Below, one piece after another: positions 17,116 to 25,801 of a stretch of DNA of 64,000 nucleotides (positions are counted from its first letter, which is position 1; each line of letters begins with the position of its first letter). Source of the DNA: JAMZMI01 sp039944535 (GTDB taxonomy: Bacteria; Bacteroidota; Bacteroidia; Cytophagales; Cyclobacteriaceae); NCBI GenBank assembly GCA_039944535.1, contig JBDUYP010000024.1, forward strand, positions 1 to 64,000, given 5' to 3'. The notes beneath the pieces were generated by a model that had not been told where the DNA came from, did not search any database, and was given only the letters and a program-made list of their open reading frames with translations. The position numbers and the translations under genes were made by a program.

Positions 17116-17260
17116 GTTTGAGGCTACAGAATCCGGAGCACTCACTAATTTTATCGTTTCTTAAAATTTATTCATTTTTATTGCGTAAAATGCTTTATTT
17201 TTAATATATTAATAAGACATTCGTAACCACGCAAAAGTTTAGATGAAATATTCATAATTT

Positions 17261-18688
17261 ATGATTGAGGGATATGACAGCCAATCTCATTTTGATGAGA
17301 TGTTCAATAGTGAAGGAAACTGTAGGGACTTTCAACAAGACCTGCTAACCAGATTAAACGCATTTCCGAAGAAAAAGCTACAACAGTTACAACACACCAC
17401 TGAGAAGACCCAGCTCTCCATGGGTATGACTTTCAATGTGTATAAAGACAATAAAGGACTTGAAAAAATCCTGCATCTTGATGTCATCCCTCGAATTATA
17501 AGCGCCACAGACTGGGACGAAATAGACAGAGGGCTTCATCAAAGAATAAAAGCCATCAACTTATTCATTGACGATTTATACCACGATCAGAAAATATTGA
17601 AGGATGGAATTATCCCCAAAGATGTAGTTCTGTCAAGTAAAGATTATCTAAAGGAATGCATCGGACTCAATCCCCCAAAAGGAATTTGGTGCCATATCTC
17701 CGGAAGTGATATCGTAAGAGACAAAAATGGAGACTTCATGGTATTGGAGGACAACCTGAGATGTCCTTCTGGTGCATCATATCTACTGGAAAACAGAGAG
17801 ATCATCAAGCAATCATTTTCTTCGCTTTTTATGCAGATGAGCGTTAGACCTGTGGCAGAGTACCCAGGTATGCTACTCAGCATGTTGGAGCATCTAAGCA
17901 ATCATGAAGCGCCACAAGTGGTTGTGCTCACTCCAGGTATTTATAACTCGGCATATTTCGAGCACTCTTACCTTGCTCAGCAGATGGGTGCTCAGTTGGT
18001 AACAGGTCAAGATTTGGTAGTCGAAAACAAGCGCGTGTATATGCAGTCAACCAAAGGGCTCCAGCCCGTTGATGTCATCTATAGAAGAATAGACGACACG
18101 TTTTTGGACCCTCTGGCTTTCAATCCAAACTCCATGCTGGGCGTGCCCGGCTTGATGGAAGCTTATCTGGCTGGCAATGTAGCACTGGCAAACGCTCCGG
18201 GTACTGGTGTCGCTGATGACAAAGCTGTATATGCCTACATTCCGCGCGTCATTAAATACTATCTGGACGAAGAACCAATTCTGAAAAATGTCCCTACCTA
18301 TCTCTGCTCTGAAGAACAGGATCTAAAATATGTTCTGGAAAATATAGAGGATTTGGTGGTGAAAGAAACCAATGCGGCCGGTGGATATGGGATGATGATA
18401 GGCCCGAAGGCAACTAAAGCTGAACACAAGAAATTCAGAAAACTGGTCAAAGACAATCCGAGAAATTACATTGCTCAGCCAACCTTGTCGCTCTCCACTG
18501 TTCCCACGCTTACAAGCAAAGGCTTAATAAGGCCAAGGCACGTGGATCTAAGGCCGTATGTGCTGTATGGCGATAAGATCAATGTGGTGCCTGGTGCGCT
18601 AAGTAGAGTAGCACTGGTCGAAGGATCGCTTGTGGTCAACTCATCTCAAGGTGGAGGAAGTAAAGACACGTGGGTTTTATATAAATAA
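17261..18688 (+). CDS. Circularly permuted type 2 ATP-grasp protein
   Basis: 475 residues of the DUF404/DUF407 (CP_ATPgrasp_2) family. Typical segments are GMTFNVYKDNKGLEKI near the N-terminus, WCHISGSDIVRD, VLEDNLRCPSGASY, RRIDDTFLDPLAF, VVKETNAAGGYGM and a C-terminal HVDLRPYVLYGD. ATP-grasp enzymes join a carboxylate to an amine or thiol through an acyl phosphate. This family is predicted, not proven, to make peptide bonds in a small-peptide or tagging pathway. First gene of a tight three-gene operon with an alpha-E protein (18 bases on) and a transglutaminase. Confidence 0.93.
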   Translation: MIEGYDSQSHFDEMFNSEGNCRDFQQDLLTRLNAFPKKKLQQLQHTTEKTQLSMGMTFNVYKDNKGLEKILHLDVIPRIISATDWDEIDRGLHQRIKAINLFIDDLYHDQKILKDGIIPKDVVLSSKDYLKECIGLNPPKGIWCHISGSDIVRDKNGDFMVLEDNLRCPSGASYLLENREIIKQSFSSLFMQMSVRPVAEYPGMLLSMLEHLSNHEAPQVVVLTPGIYNSAYFEHSYLAQQMGAQLVTGQDLVVENKRVYMQSTKGLQPVDVIYRRIDDTFLDPLAFNPNSMLGVPGLMEAYLAGNVALANAPGTGVADDKAVYAYIPRVIKYYLDEEPILKNVPTYLCSEEQDLKYVLENIEDLVVKETNAAGGYGMMIGPKATKAEHKKFRKLVKDNPRNYIAQPTLSLSTVPTLTSKGLIRPRHVDLRPYVLYGDKINVVPGALSRVALVEGSLVVNSSQGGGSKDTWVLYK

Positions 18689-18706
18689 TTAAAATAGTTT
18701 TATAAG

Positions 18707-19687
18707 ATGTTAAGTAGGGTTGCAGATTGCCTGTTTTGGTTGGGTAGATATATCGAAAGGGCCGGAAATTACGCCAGATTTATTGATGTCAATTATAATT
18801 TATCAATAGACCTACCTCCGGATGTAAAAGAACAGTGGGAGCCACTGATTGCCGCCACGGGAGATCAGGACAAGTATGTGGAGCTCTTTGGCAATAAATT
18901 CAATAGAGAGAATGCCATTTTCTTTTTAGCCTTTGACAAGCGAAACCCCAACGCCATCATTTCAACAATCAAGAGCGCAAGAGAAAACGCCCGAATCGTG
19001 AGAGAAAGTATCCCGAAGGAAACCTGGGAAATATTGAATGAACTTCACTTCTACATCCAAAATGCCACTAAAAGAAAAGTATGGGAAAAGGACGACCCCA
19101 ACCATTGCTTTAGTGAAATAAAGAAAAAAATTCAGCAGATAAACGGACTGGCTTATGACACCATTCCCAGAACGCAGGGTTGGTATTTCACCCAAATGGG
19201 ACAATATCTGGAGCGTGCCGATAAAACATCACGGATTTTGGATGTAAAGTATCACATCCTGCTTCCTTCCTTGGAAGAAGTAGGTACTCCTCTGGACTTC
19301 TTGCATTGGAATGCTCTCCTCAAATCTGTCAGCGGATTTAATGCTTACAGACAGACACATCACAGTCTATCAGCTACTCACATAGTAGAATACCTGATCC
19401 TGGATAGATATTTCCCGAGATCCATTCTATTTTGTCTTTCTAACGTGGAAAATTGCCTTCATGAAATATCAGAATCGAAGAGAGGATTTTCAAATCAAGC
19501 AGAAAAGGCTATCGGTAATCTCCGATCTAAACTCGAGTATGCTGACATCAATGACATCTTTAAAATAGGGCTGCACGAATATCTGGATGAACTTCAGATA
19601 ACCCTAAATGAAATAGCAGAGGCTGTGTATGAGCAATATTTCAAAATTAGACCTAACTACACTCCTGATGATCAATCTCAAGAGTAA
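18707..19687 (+). CDS. Alpha-E domain protein
   Basis: 326 residues, all-helical, of the alpha-E (DUF403) family. It starts with the family signature LSRVADCLFWLGRYIERAGN and carries the matching motif GQYLERADKTSRILD near residue 165. Proteins of this type nearly always sit beside a circularly permuted ATP-grasp gene and a transglutaminase-like gene, as here. The molecular function is unknown; a scaffold or substrate-binding role in the predicted ligation system is inferred. Confidence 0.92.
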   Translation: MLSRVADCLFWLGRYIERAGNYARFIDVNYNLSIDLPPDVKEQWEPLIAATGDQDKYVELFGNKFNRENAIFFLAFDKRNPNAIISTIKSARENARIVRESIPKETWEILNELHFYIQNATKRKVWEKDDPNHCFSEIKKKIQQINGLAYDTIPRTQGWYFTQMGQYLERADKTSRILDVKYHILLPSLEEVGTPLDFLHWNALLKSVSGFNAYRQTHHSLSATHIVEYLILDRYFPRSILFCLSNVENCLHEISESKRGFSNQAEKAIGNLRSKLEYADINDIFKIGLHEYLDELQITLNEIAEAVYEQYFKIRPNYTPDDQSQE

Positions 19688-19740
19688 AGTGTCTATTTGC
19701 AAATAACAGGTTCATCAAGAAACTTATCAGCTCGAAAACC

Positions 19741-20556
19741 ATGAATTTAAGAATTGAGCACAAAAGCCACTATTCATATACTAGTAAGGTTTTCGTAGAA
19801 CCTCAGCATTTTTACTTTCACCCGTGCTATAGACCTTATATTTCTTTAAAGGATTTTAAAATCAAAGTACACCCTGAGCCCGCAGGTCTGGCTCAGCGCA
19901 TAGATGCCGAAGGAAACATCTACTACCAATGCTGGTTCAATGATCCTATCAAGCAAATGACCGTTGAAACATTTGTGTCTGCCATGACGCATGAGTTCAA
20001 TCCCTTTGATTTTTTGGTTGAGGAAAACCCAAAAAACGATCACATAAAATCCTTACTACCCTTTACAGACAAAGTGGAGCTTTCTGAAGAAATCAAATCA
20101 TGGAGCAAGGATATATGGACACTTACTTCCACTGACATTATCACATTTGTGACAATGCTTGCCAGGGAGATCAACAGCTCCTGGAAACACGAAGCTAATT
20201 ACGACAGCCAGTTAGTCAGCCCAAACGATTGTTTTTTGGCAAAAAAAGGATCATGCCGGGATTTGGCTTGGCTGTTTATTCAGGTTGTGAGACACTATGA
20301 CCTCCCTACTCGATTCGTAAGCGGATATGGATACAATCCTGAATTGATCGGTCATGAGCTGCATGCATGGGCAGAAGTGTGGGTAACAGGAGCTGGCTGG
20401 ATAGGAGTAGATCCATCAAGCGGATTGCTGACTACTCATGCATACATCCCTCTGGCAGCCAGCTACCACCCTTCTAACACCATGCCTGTCCAAGGCTCAT
20501 TTCGTGGCAAAAAGAATGATGTGTTGACCACTTCTGTGAAGATAGAGGCCTCCTAG
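19741..20556 (+). CDS. Transglutaminase-like cysteine peptidase/transferase
   Basis: 271 residues. The N-terminal beta domain (LRIEHKSHYSYTSKV) is typical of bacterial transglutaminase-like proteins. The catalytic triad is complete: Cys172 (KKGSCRDLAWL), His208 (HELHAWAEVWV) and Asp224 (GVDPSSG). Such enzymes cleave or exchange amide bonds. In this operon it probably processes the product or substrate of the ATP-grasp ligase. No signal peptide is visible, so it should act in the cytoplasm. Confidence 0.93.
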   Translation: MNLRIEHKSHYSYTSKVFVEPQHFYFHPCYRPYISLKDFKIKVHPEPAGLAQRIDAEGNIYYQCWFNDPIKQMTVETFVSAMTHEFNPFDFLVEENPKNDHIKSLLPFTDKVELSEEIKSWSKDIWTLTSTDIITFVTMLAREINSSWKHEANYDSQLVSPNDCFLAKKGSCRDLAWLFIQVVRHYDLPTRFVSGYGYNPELIGHELHAWAEVWVTGAGWIGVDPSSGLLTTHAYIPLAASYHPSNTMPVQGSFRGKKNDVLTTSVKIEAS

Positions 20557-20617
20557 TAAATAACTATTGCCAGTTCTGGCTATCGCCTACATGTGGTTTT
20601 TATTCTAACTTTAAACC

Positions 20618-21202
20618 ATGGACAATAAACTAAATAAGGTTCTCGAAGCTATAGATGAAATCAATGCTCAAGATCCAAACCTTGAAGTGTCTGAAGGTGA
20701 AAAAATACCGAAAGAACTCCTATATGGTCAAAGAATGAGCGCAGCGCTCAAAGCTTTCCATGAGAACGCTTCTGAGATTTTGCAAATAGCAGCCAGAGGC
20801 CAGCACATTAGACGCTGGGACATTCCCCGGTCAGACTATCCCATGGATAGAAAAGGATATTTACAATGGAGAACTCAACTGAAAATGATGCATGCCAGCA
20901 TCATTGAAGAAATAATGAAAAAGCACAGTTATTCAGAAGGTGAAATCAAAATAGCAAAAGACCTTCTGATGAAAAAAGGACTGAAATCCAATCGGGATGC
21001 ACAGACACTCGAAGATGTCATTTGTCTGGTTTTTCTCAAATACTACATTGATGATTTTGCCAAAGGCAAAGAGGAAGACAAGATGATTAGCATATTGCAG
21101 AAGACCTGGGGTAAAATGTCAGAAAATGGTCATAAGGCCGCTCAAAGACTTTCTTTATCTTCGGAGACAAGCACATTAGTCTCAAAAGCACTATCTGCAT
21201 GA
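20618..21202 (+). CDS. DUF4202 family protein
   Basis: 194 residues, soluble and helical, with the marker stretch AARGQHIRRWDIPRSDYPMD of DUF4202 proteins. The conserved His/Arg/Asp residues there suggest an enzyme active site, but no reaction is known. It follows the transglutaminase gene by 61 bases and its stop overlaps the next start (ATGA). It may belong to the same transcript as the ATP-grasp cluster. Confidence 0.82.
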   Translation: MDNKLNKVLEAIDEINAQDPNLEVSEGEKIPKELLYGQRMSAALKAFHENASEILQIAARGQHIRRWDIPRSDYPMDRKGYLQWRTQLKMMHASIIEEIMKKHSYSEGEIKIAKDLLMKKGLKSNRDAQTLEDVICLVFLKYYIDDFAKGKEEDKMISILQKTWGKMSENGHKAAQRLSLSSETSTLVSKALSA

Positions 21203-21777
21203 AAATAAAGAAACATCTAAAAAACCTTTCTCCTGCTCAGGTATTTATAGAGTTTGTATCTGTGGTATTTGCTGTTTTGCTAGCCCTCGGCATGAATTCT
21301 TACAAACAATCTATAGATCGTAAAAATGATGCCCAAACGCTCAAGAAATCTATTCTTGCTGAGTGCAAGAGCAACCTTGCCGATCTTGACACTATCTTAA
21401 TAAAAAACAAAGCCTATTCTGAATATCTGGATTCTTTGGTACGACTCCCCAAAGCAGATCAAAAGGACAAATTCATTTTTAATTATGAGTTTGAGCTAAT
21501 GACAAGAGGGGCTTGGAATATCGTTCAAAATCATCCGGCTGTGGGCGAACTGGAAACGGATTTTTTACTAGATGTCTCTGACCTATATCACGGACAGGAT
21601 TTTTTCATGGATTTCTCCACCAATATGATAAAAGAAATTGGGCCAATGCTGATAGAATATCAGCGTTTGGAAGATTCAGACATGATTCTAAGCATGAATT
21701 ACAAAGTATCCGTAATCAATACTTTTGGCTATAATCTGAAAGAAAAATATCAGGACCTTCTGACCAAATATGAATAA
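21199..21777 (+). CDS. Hypothetical single-pass membrane protein
   Basis: 192 residues. One membrane helix near the N-terminus (VFIEFVSVVFAVLLALGMNSY) is followed by a helical, charged domain that is probably periplasmic. The start overlaps the DUF4202 gene by 4 bases and the end overlaps the next gene by 8, so these three are translationally coupled. It resembles short Bacteroidota proteins that open with an FxEFxSVVxAVLLAL-type helix, but the function is unknown. Confidence 0.7.
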   Translation: MKIKKHLKNLSPAQVFIEFVSVVFAVLLALGMNSYKQSIDRKNDAQTLKKSILAECKSNLADLDTILIKNKAYSEYLDSLVRLPKADQKDKFIFNYEFELMTRGAWNIVQNHPAVGELETDFLLDVSDLYHGQDFFMDFSTNMIKEIGPMLIEYQRLEDSDMILSMNYKVSVINTFGYNLKEKYQDLLTKYE

Positions 21778-22462
21778 CATTTCAAAACGATTTTTCTCCT
21801 TCTCGGTATTAACGATCTTTCTTTTCCTGAGCGGAACATCTTTAGGACAAGGCATTTCCTTTTCATACCTCGTTCCCAAAAACGGGTACGTATCGGCTCC
21901 CATAAGCCCATTTTCAATTCGTGGTGTGGGCATTGGCGGAATGGTCGGTTTAGAAACGGGATTTACCCTCTACAGCATACCCGGATTAGGTATGTCCGGC
22001 CTTCCTTTCGAATCTGATAAACCACTCACTGGCCCCAACTGGTCTGTACTTATACCGGGGCAGGCCACCCTTAGCATCGGAGGAGGCCCTATCACGTTAA
22101 AATTATTGGCGGGTGGTTTTTTCATCTGGCACGCCAACTCCAGAATAAATAAAGGTAACCTCGACAGGGCCATCGCGGACTATGAAAACTGGGATGTTGT
22201 AACCTCACACATGAAGATGGACTCAAAACCCGGATTTGGATGGATGGCAGGAACCGAAATAGAATATCAGGTTAACAACAAATTTGCGATCACGGCGGAG
22301 GTCCAATATCTCAAGGGTGAATCGGACTCAGCTCTTACAGGCAGCTATTCGGGAGGTGCTGTTGGGTCGGAAATTACTACGAAACCCGCCAATTTTGACA
22401 CGGCCACTACTCAACTGGAAGGAATTGAAATATCTCTGGGAGTAAAACTGAGAGGAAAGTAG
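21770..22462 (+). CDS. Hypothetical exported beta-rich (outer-membrane?) protein
   Basis: 230 residues with a signal peptide (FSFSVLTIFLFLSGTSLGQG). The mature part is rich in Gly and alternating strands (GVGIGGMVGLETGFTLY, FGWMAGTEIEYQVNNKFAITAEVQYL) and ends with a short strand (GVKLRGK), consistent with a small outer-membrane barrel. I recognise no specific family. Last gene of the coupled trio with the DUF4202 and membrane proteins. Confidence 0.65.
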   Translation: MNNISKRFFSFSVLTIFLFLSGTSLGQGISFSYLVPKNGYVSAPISPFSIRGVGIGGMVGLETGFTLYSIPGLGMSGLPFESDKPLTGPNWSVLIPGQATLSIGGGPITLKLLAGGFFIWHANSRINKGNLDRAIADYENWDVVTSHMKMDSKPGFGWMAGTEIEYQVNNKFAITAEVQYLKGESDSALTGSYSGGAVGSEITTKPANFDTATTQLEGIEISLGVKLRGK

Positions 22463-22504
22463 TATTACTCTTACTAATATTGCACCGCAACCCTCACAGT
22501 CGCA

Positions 22505-23440
22505 ATGTCAGATAAGCTAATTGTAATAGGACTTGGCACCTTCAACAGGCCAAAAATGCTCGAAGATTGTCTCAAGTCATTCGAACAACTAAAAATCCCA
22601 AATGGCTATGTAGCAAAGTTGCTCGTCGCTGACAATGACCCTAAAAAGAGCGCTGAGGAAATTACCAAAAGCTATAAAGACAGGCTGCCCGTCGAAGTGG
22701 AATATTTTGTAGAAGGCAACCGTGGGATTGTATTTATGCGCAATGCAATCATAGAGCGAGCACTGGAATCAAAAGCCGATCTACTGGCCTTCATTGATGA
22801 TGATGAGGAAGTAGAAGACAATTGGCTGGAAGCCATGCTCGAGCAAAAAACCAAACACAATGCGCAGGTAGTTGTAGGGCGTGTAGCCCGAGTTCTTCCA
22901 GAAGACACTCCAACATGGATCCTGCGTGGCAAGTTCTTCGAACGCCCAAACATCCCTACCGGCACAGTAAGAAAAGCCGCTAGCACGAGCAACGTCATTT
23001 TTGACCTTGACCTTATCTGTGTGAAAATGGGATTAAGATTTCACCCTGCCCTCAACCTCAGCGGTTCATCAGACACTTACCTTTTCACAGAAGCAACAGA
23101 GAAGGGAGCCAAAATAATTTGGGTCAATGATAACTTGATCAAAGAGTCCATTCCCCTTTCGCGAATGTCCGTCAATTGGCTTTTGCAAAGGGCATTCAGA
23201 CACACCAACTGTCGCACCTTGCGCCGGCGACTCAAGAAACCATATATCAGTGCGTTGATCTCCGAAAGTCTATATGGTATTCTGCATTTCTTTTTAGCCG
23301 TAGTTACCTTCCCTATCTACATTTTTCGAGGCAAAGCAGGCCTGGTACATACACTTAGATTTATCTGGAAAGGAGCCGGTTCCTTCGCGGGTCTAACAGG
23401 TTATGTTTATAAGGAGTACGAAAAAGTGCATGGGTACTAA
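22505..23440 (+). CDS. Family 2 glycosyltransferase
   Basis: 311 residues. GT-A features are visible: the N-terminal GLGTFNRPKMLEDCLKSF, LLVADNDPKKS, GNRGIVFMRNAIIERAL and the metal-binding acidic motif FIDDDEEVEDNWLEAML near residue 98. A hydrophobic stretch near the C-terminus (ILHFFLAVVTFPIYIF) suggests membrane association. It transfers a sugar from a nucleotide donor; acceptor and sugar are unknown. It lies 42 bases after the beta-rich protein gene and may have its own promoter. Confidence 0.88.
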   Translation: MSDKLIVIGLGTFNRPKMLEDCLKSFEQLKIPNGYVAKLLVADNDPKKSAEEITKSYKDRLPVEVEYFVEGNRGIVFMRNAIIERALESKADLLAFIDDDEEVEDNWLEAMLEQKTKHNAQVVVGRVARVLPEDTPTWILRGKFFERPNIPTGTVRKAASTSNVIFDLDLICVKMGLRFHPALNLSGSSDTYLFTEATEKGAKIIWVNDNLIKESIPLSRMSVNWLLQRAFRHTNCRTLRRRLKKPYISALISESLYGILHFFLAVVTFPIYIFRGKAGLVHTLRFIWKGAGSFAGLTGYVYKEYEKVHGY

Positions 23441-23517
23441 AGAGCTCTATTCCTTTCAAAACCTCATACACAAATGTCAACCCAATACGGGTATAAATTG
23501 CGAATCTCACAAACATC

Positions 23518-23547
23518 TTAACAATACATTAATTTTTGTGTTGTTAA
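23518..23547. promoter_or_regulatory. Inverted repeat upstream of the small lipoprotein gene
   Basis: TTAACAATACA, 8 bases, TGTGTTGTTAA: 11-base arms with one mismatch. It could be a weak terminator for the glycosyltransferase gene (a T-rich tract follows) or an operator for the lipoprotein gene 54 bases downstream. Confidence 0.35.
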
Positions 23548-23601
23548 ATTTTGATTTTATTGAAAATAGGTGGTAATTGAATTCTTAACTAACCTTTCAG
23601 G

Positions 23602-23796
23602 ATGAACAGAAAACTAATCATTTTAGGACTTGTAGTAGCACTAGGTGCATGCAGTTCTCCAAGTAAGACAACAGAAGAAGTTGCCGAAGAACCAACGATG
23701 GAAGCTGTGGTAGACACAGTTGAAGCGGTTGTAGACTCAATGGCCGTGGAAATGGACACAGTAATGGCAGAAGTAGATTCTGTAATGGCCGAATAA
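23602..23796 (+). CDS. Small acidic lipoprotein with heptad repeats
   Basis: 64 residues. The lipobox is LGAC, so the mature protein begins at Cys17 and has only 48 residues. Residues 36-63 are four seven-residue repeats (VVDTVEA, VVDSMAV, EMDTVMA, EVDSVMA), a pattern expected of an amphipathic coiled-coil helix. The composition is acidic with almost no basic residues after the signal. The architecture, a lipid anchor plus a short coiled coil, recalls Braun's lipoprotein, but there is no C-terminal Lys for peptidoglycan attachment. It has its own hairpin terminator. Confidence 0.8.
   Translation: MNRKLIILGLVVALGACSSPSKTTEEVAEEPTMEAVVDTVEAVVDSMAVEMDTVMAEVDSVMAE
23707..23790 (+). repeat. Four imperfect 21-base tandem repeats coding heptads
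   Basis: Each 21-base unit encodes one heptad with the core D-S/T-V/M. Codons differ between units, so the repeat is maintained at the protein level. Confidence 0.75.
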
Positions 23797-23803
23797 GCAC
23801 TTC

Positions 23804-23827
23804 AAACCCCTGATCAGTCAGGGGTTT
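23804..23827 (+). terminator. Hairpin terminator after the small lipoprotein gene
   Basis: AAACCCCTGA, loop TCAG, TCAGGGGTTT: a perfect 10-bp stem beginning 8 bases after the stop. The T tract is short (TTTAATT). Confidence 0.75.
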
Positions 23828-23922
23828 AATTACCTCCTTCAAAACCCTCACTGTAAGCCAACTAGCGGATTAACAGCAATTGCATTTTGCAGCAATTTGA
23901 TCACAAATAGCAAGGCTAATTC

Positions 23923-24681
23923 TCAAGTGTGACTCAGCGCAGTTCTTTCCAGCTTACTTTCTTCATCATAGCTCGGCAGCACCACTTCTTTATGCAGGTG
24001 ATGCCCGCAGTAAGTACACTCATAATTCTTTAGAAGCAGTCCCTCCTTGTGCTGAGTAGGCGACTCCACCACCTCCTCATTTTTTTCTTTCATGGTTCTA
24101 TAATTGCAATTTTCACACACCAAAGCATGGAAATGAGTATCATACTTTTCTATCACCTTATGTTGGTTGACCTCATCGATCCAAACATCATAATCTACGG
24201 TGTGGGTGCCCTCCTCATCAATCATCTCCTGAGTCAGGTGGGTGTCTTCTTCATTCTCATTCAACAGCCGCATAGGACGACCATGATGAGGAGATTTCAT
24301 TGGACTAAACCTGATTTTGTGTAATCTTTTTTCCAATATGAACGGATAGTAATATTTCAAATACGCCCACAGTCCATACCCTATCGAAAGGCCTATCAAA
24401 AAGGCAAAGAAGCCAATGAAGAAATACGTGTATCCATCGACTAAACCTACAGCTCTTGAAATCAAAACGAAGGCAAAGAAGCCAATACCGACAGCTAGCA
24501 AATTGGAAGATTGCCTTAGTACCCTGGATTCGCTTTGCGAAGCAAAACGATACTTTTCGGTTCTACTATTTAATCCAAAAAGTCGAACATAGTAAACCAA
24601 AACAACAAACACACTTAGCGAAATACTTGCTAAGCCTAAGAAGTTAAATGTCTGAAACCAGACTTCATCTAGCATTTTCAT
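23923..24681 (-). CDS. Membrane protein with C-terminal zinc-ribbon-like motif
   Basis: 252 residues. Three membrane helices (about 12-34, 60-80 and 83-107) are followed by a cytoplasmic domain rich in Glu and His. Two CxxC knuckles (CENC at about 190 and CTYC at about 222), with nearby HH, look like a zinc ribbon. I recognise no family. A single gene whose start lies about 107 bases from the end of bioB. Confidence 0.68.
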   Translation of the reverse strand: MKMLDEVWFQTFNFLGLASISLSVFVVLVYYVRLFGLNSRTEKYRFASQSESRVLRQSSNLLAVGIGFFAFVLISRAVGLVDGYTYFFIGFFAFLIGLSIGYGLWAYLKYYYPFILEKRLHKIRFSPMKSPHHGRPMRLLNENEEDTHLTQEMIDEEGTHTVDYDVWIDEVNQHKVIEKYDTHFHALVCENCNYRTMKEKNEEVVESPTQHKEGLLLKNYECTYCGHHLHKEVVLPSYDEESKLERTALSHT

Positions 24682-24711
24682 GACAGTAGGATTTAAGTTT
24701 AATTCTCTTAT

Positions 24712-24735
24712 TTCTCACCTAGAAGGTAGTGAGAA
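24712..24735 (-). terminator. Possible hairpin downstream of bioB
   Basis: TTCTCAC and GTGAGAA form 7-base arms around a 10-base loop in the gap after the bioB stop. There is no long T run on either strand, so termination is uncertain. Confidence 0.35.
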
Positions 24736-24788
24736 TCAAACACCAATCCTATGACCTACATCATGCTAAAATATGTCCGTTATTGGAT

Positions 24789-25772
24789 TTAAGCCACATA
24801 TTTCTCCGCAGCAGCTCCTTTAAATGATGCCCGTGGCTTAAGGTTAAGCGTTTGAAACATCTGCTTATCCTGATCCACTTCTGGGTTTGGAGTTGTAAGC
24901 AACTCATCACCAGCAAAGATGGAATTGGCGCCTGCCAAAAAGCAAAGTGCCTGCTCTTCAACGCTCATTCGCACACGACCTGCTGACAATCTCACCATGG
25001 CTCTTGGCATGATGATCCTGGCGGTAGCAATCATGCGCACCATATCCCAAACTGACACTTTTTCCTGATCTTCCAAAGGTGTTCCGGGCACAGGCACTAG
25101 CGCGTTGACAGGCACTGACTCAGGGTGCTCCTCCATGGTGGCCAGGGTATGAAGCATACCAATGCGATCTTCGTTCGTCTCCCCCATCCCGATGATTCCA
25201 CCGGAACAAACAGATATGTCCGCTTTTCGCACATTGTCAATAGTATCCAAGCGATCATCGTATGTCCGCGTAGTGATGATTTCTTCGTAGTGATCTTCAG
25301 AGGTATCCAGGTTGTGGTTGTATGCGTAAAGACCGGCATCTTTCAGCTTTTGCGCCTGCTCTTCGGTAAGCATACCAAGGGTACAGCACACTTCAAGCCC
25401 CATGGAATTCACTCCAGATACCATCTGAATAACCTTATCAAAGTCTTTGTTATCACGGACTTCTCTCCAGGCTGCACCCATACAAAACCTGGTACTCCCA
25501 TTGTCCTTTGCTTGTTTGGCTTTGTCTAATACCATATCTACATCGAGCAACTTCTGAACTTTTACGTCTGTGTGATAACGAGCCGCTTGTGGACAATAGC
25601 CACAATCTTCAGGACACCCACCTGTTTTGATCGAAAGCAAAGTACAAACCTGAACTTCTGAGGCTTCATTGTGCTCTCTATGCACAGTGGCCGCCTCGTA
25701 GATAAGCTCAAGCACCGGCTTATCGAAAATTGCCTTTATCTCTTCCTTGGTCCAGTCGTTTCTCAATTCCAT
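24789..25772 (-). CDS. bioB: Biotin synthase BioB
   Basis: 327 residues. BioB inserts sulfur into dethiobiotin by radical-SAM chemistry, the last step of biotin synthesis. The cluster motif is C53-x3-C57-x2-C60 in GGCPEDCGYCPQ. YNHNLDTS and the RLSAGR motif that binds the 2Fe-2S cluster (Arg) are also present. No other bio genes are in the window. sppA lies 29 bases upstream on the same strand, so co-transcription is possible. Confidence 0.97.
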   Translation of the reverse strand: MELRNDWTKEEIKAIFDKPVLELIYEAATVHREHNEASEVQVCTLLSIKTGGCPEDCGYCPQAARYHTDVKVQKLLDVDMVLDKAKQAKDNGSTRFCMGAAWREVRDNKDFDKVIQMVSGVNSMGLEVCCTLGMLTEEQAQKLKDAGLYAYNHNLDTSEDHYEEIITTRTYDDRLDTIDNVRKADISVCSGGIIGMGETNEDRIGMLHTLATMEEHPESVPVNALVPVPGTPLEDQEKVSVWDMVRMIATARIIMPRAMVRLSAGRVRMSVEEQALCFLAGANSIFAGDELLTTPNPEVDQDKQMFQTLNLKPRASFKGAAAEKYVA

Positions 25773-25801
25773 GTTTATTCGATTCTAAATAGGGTATTTT
25801 T

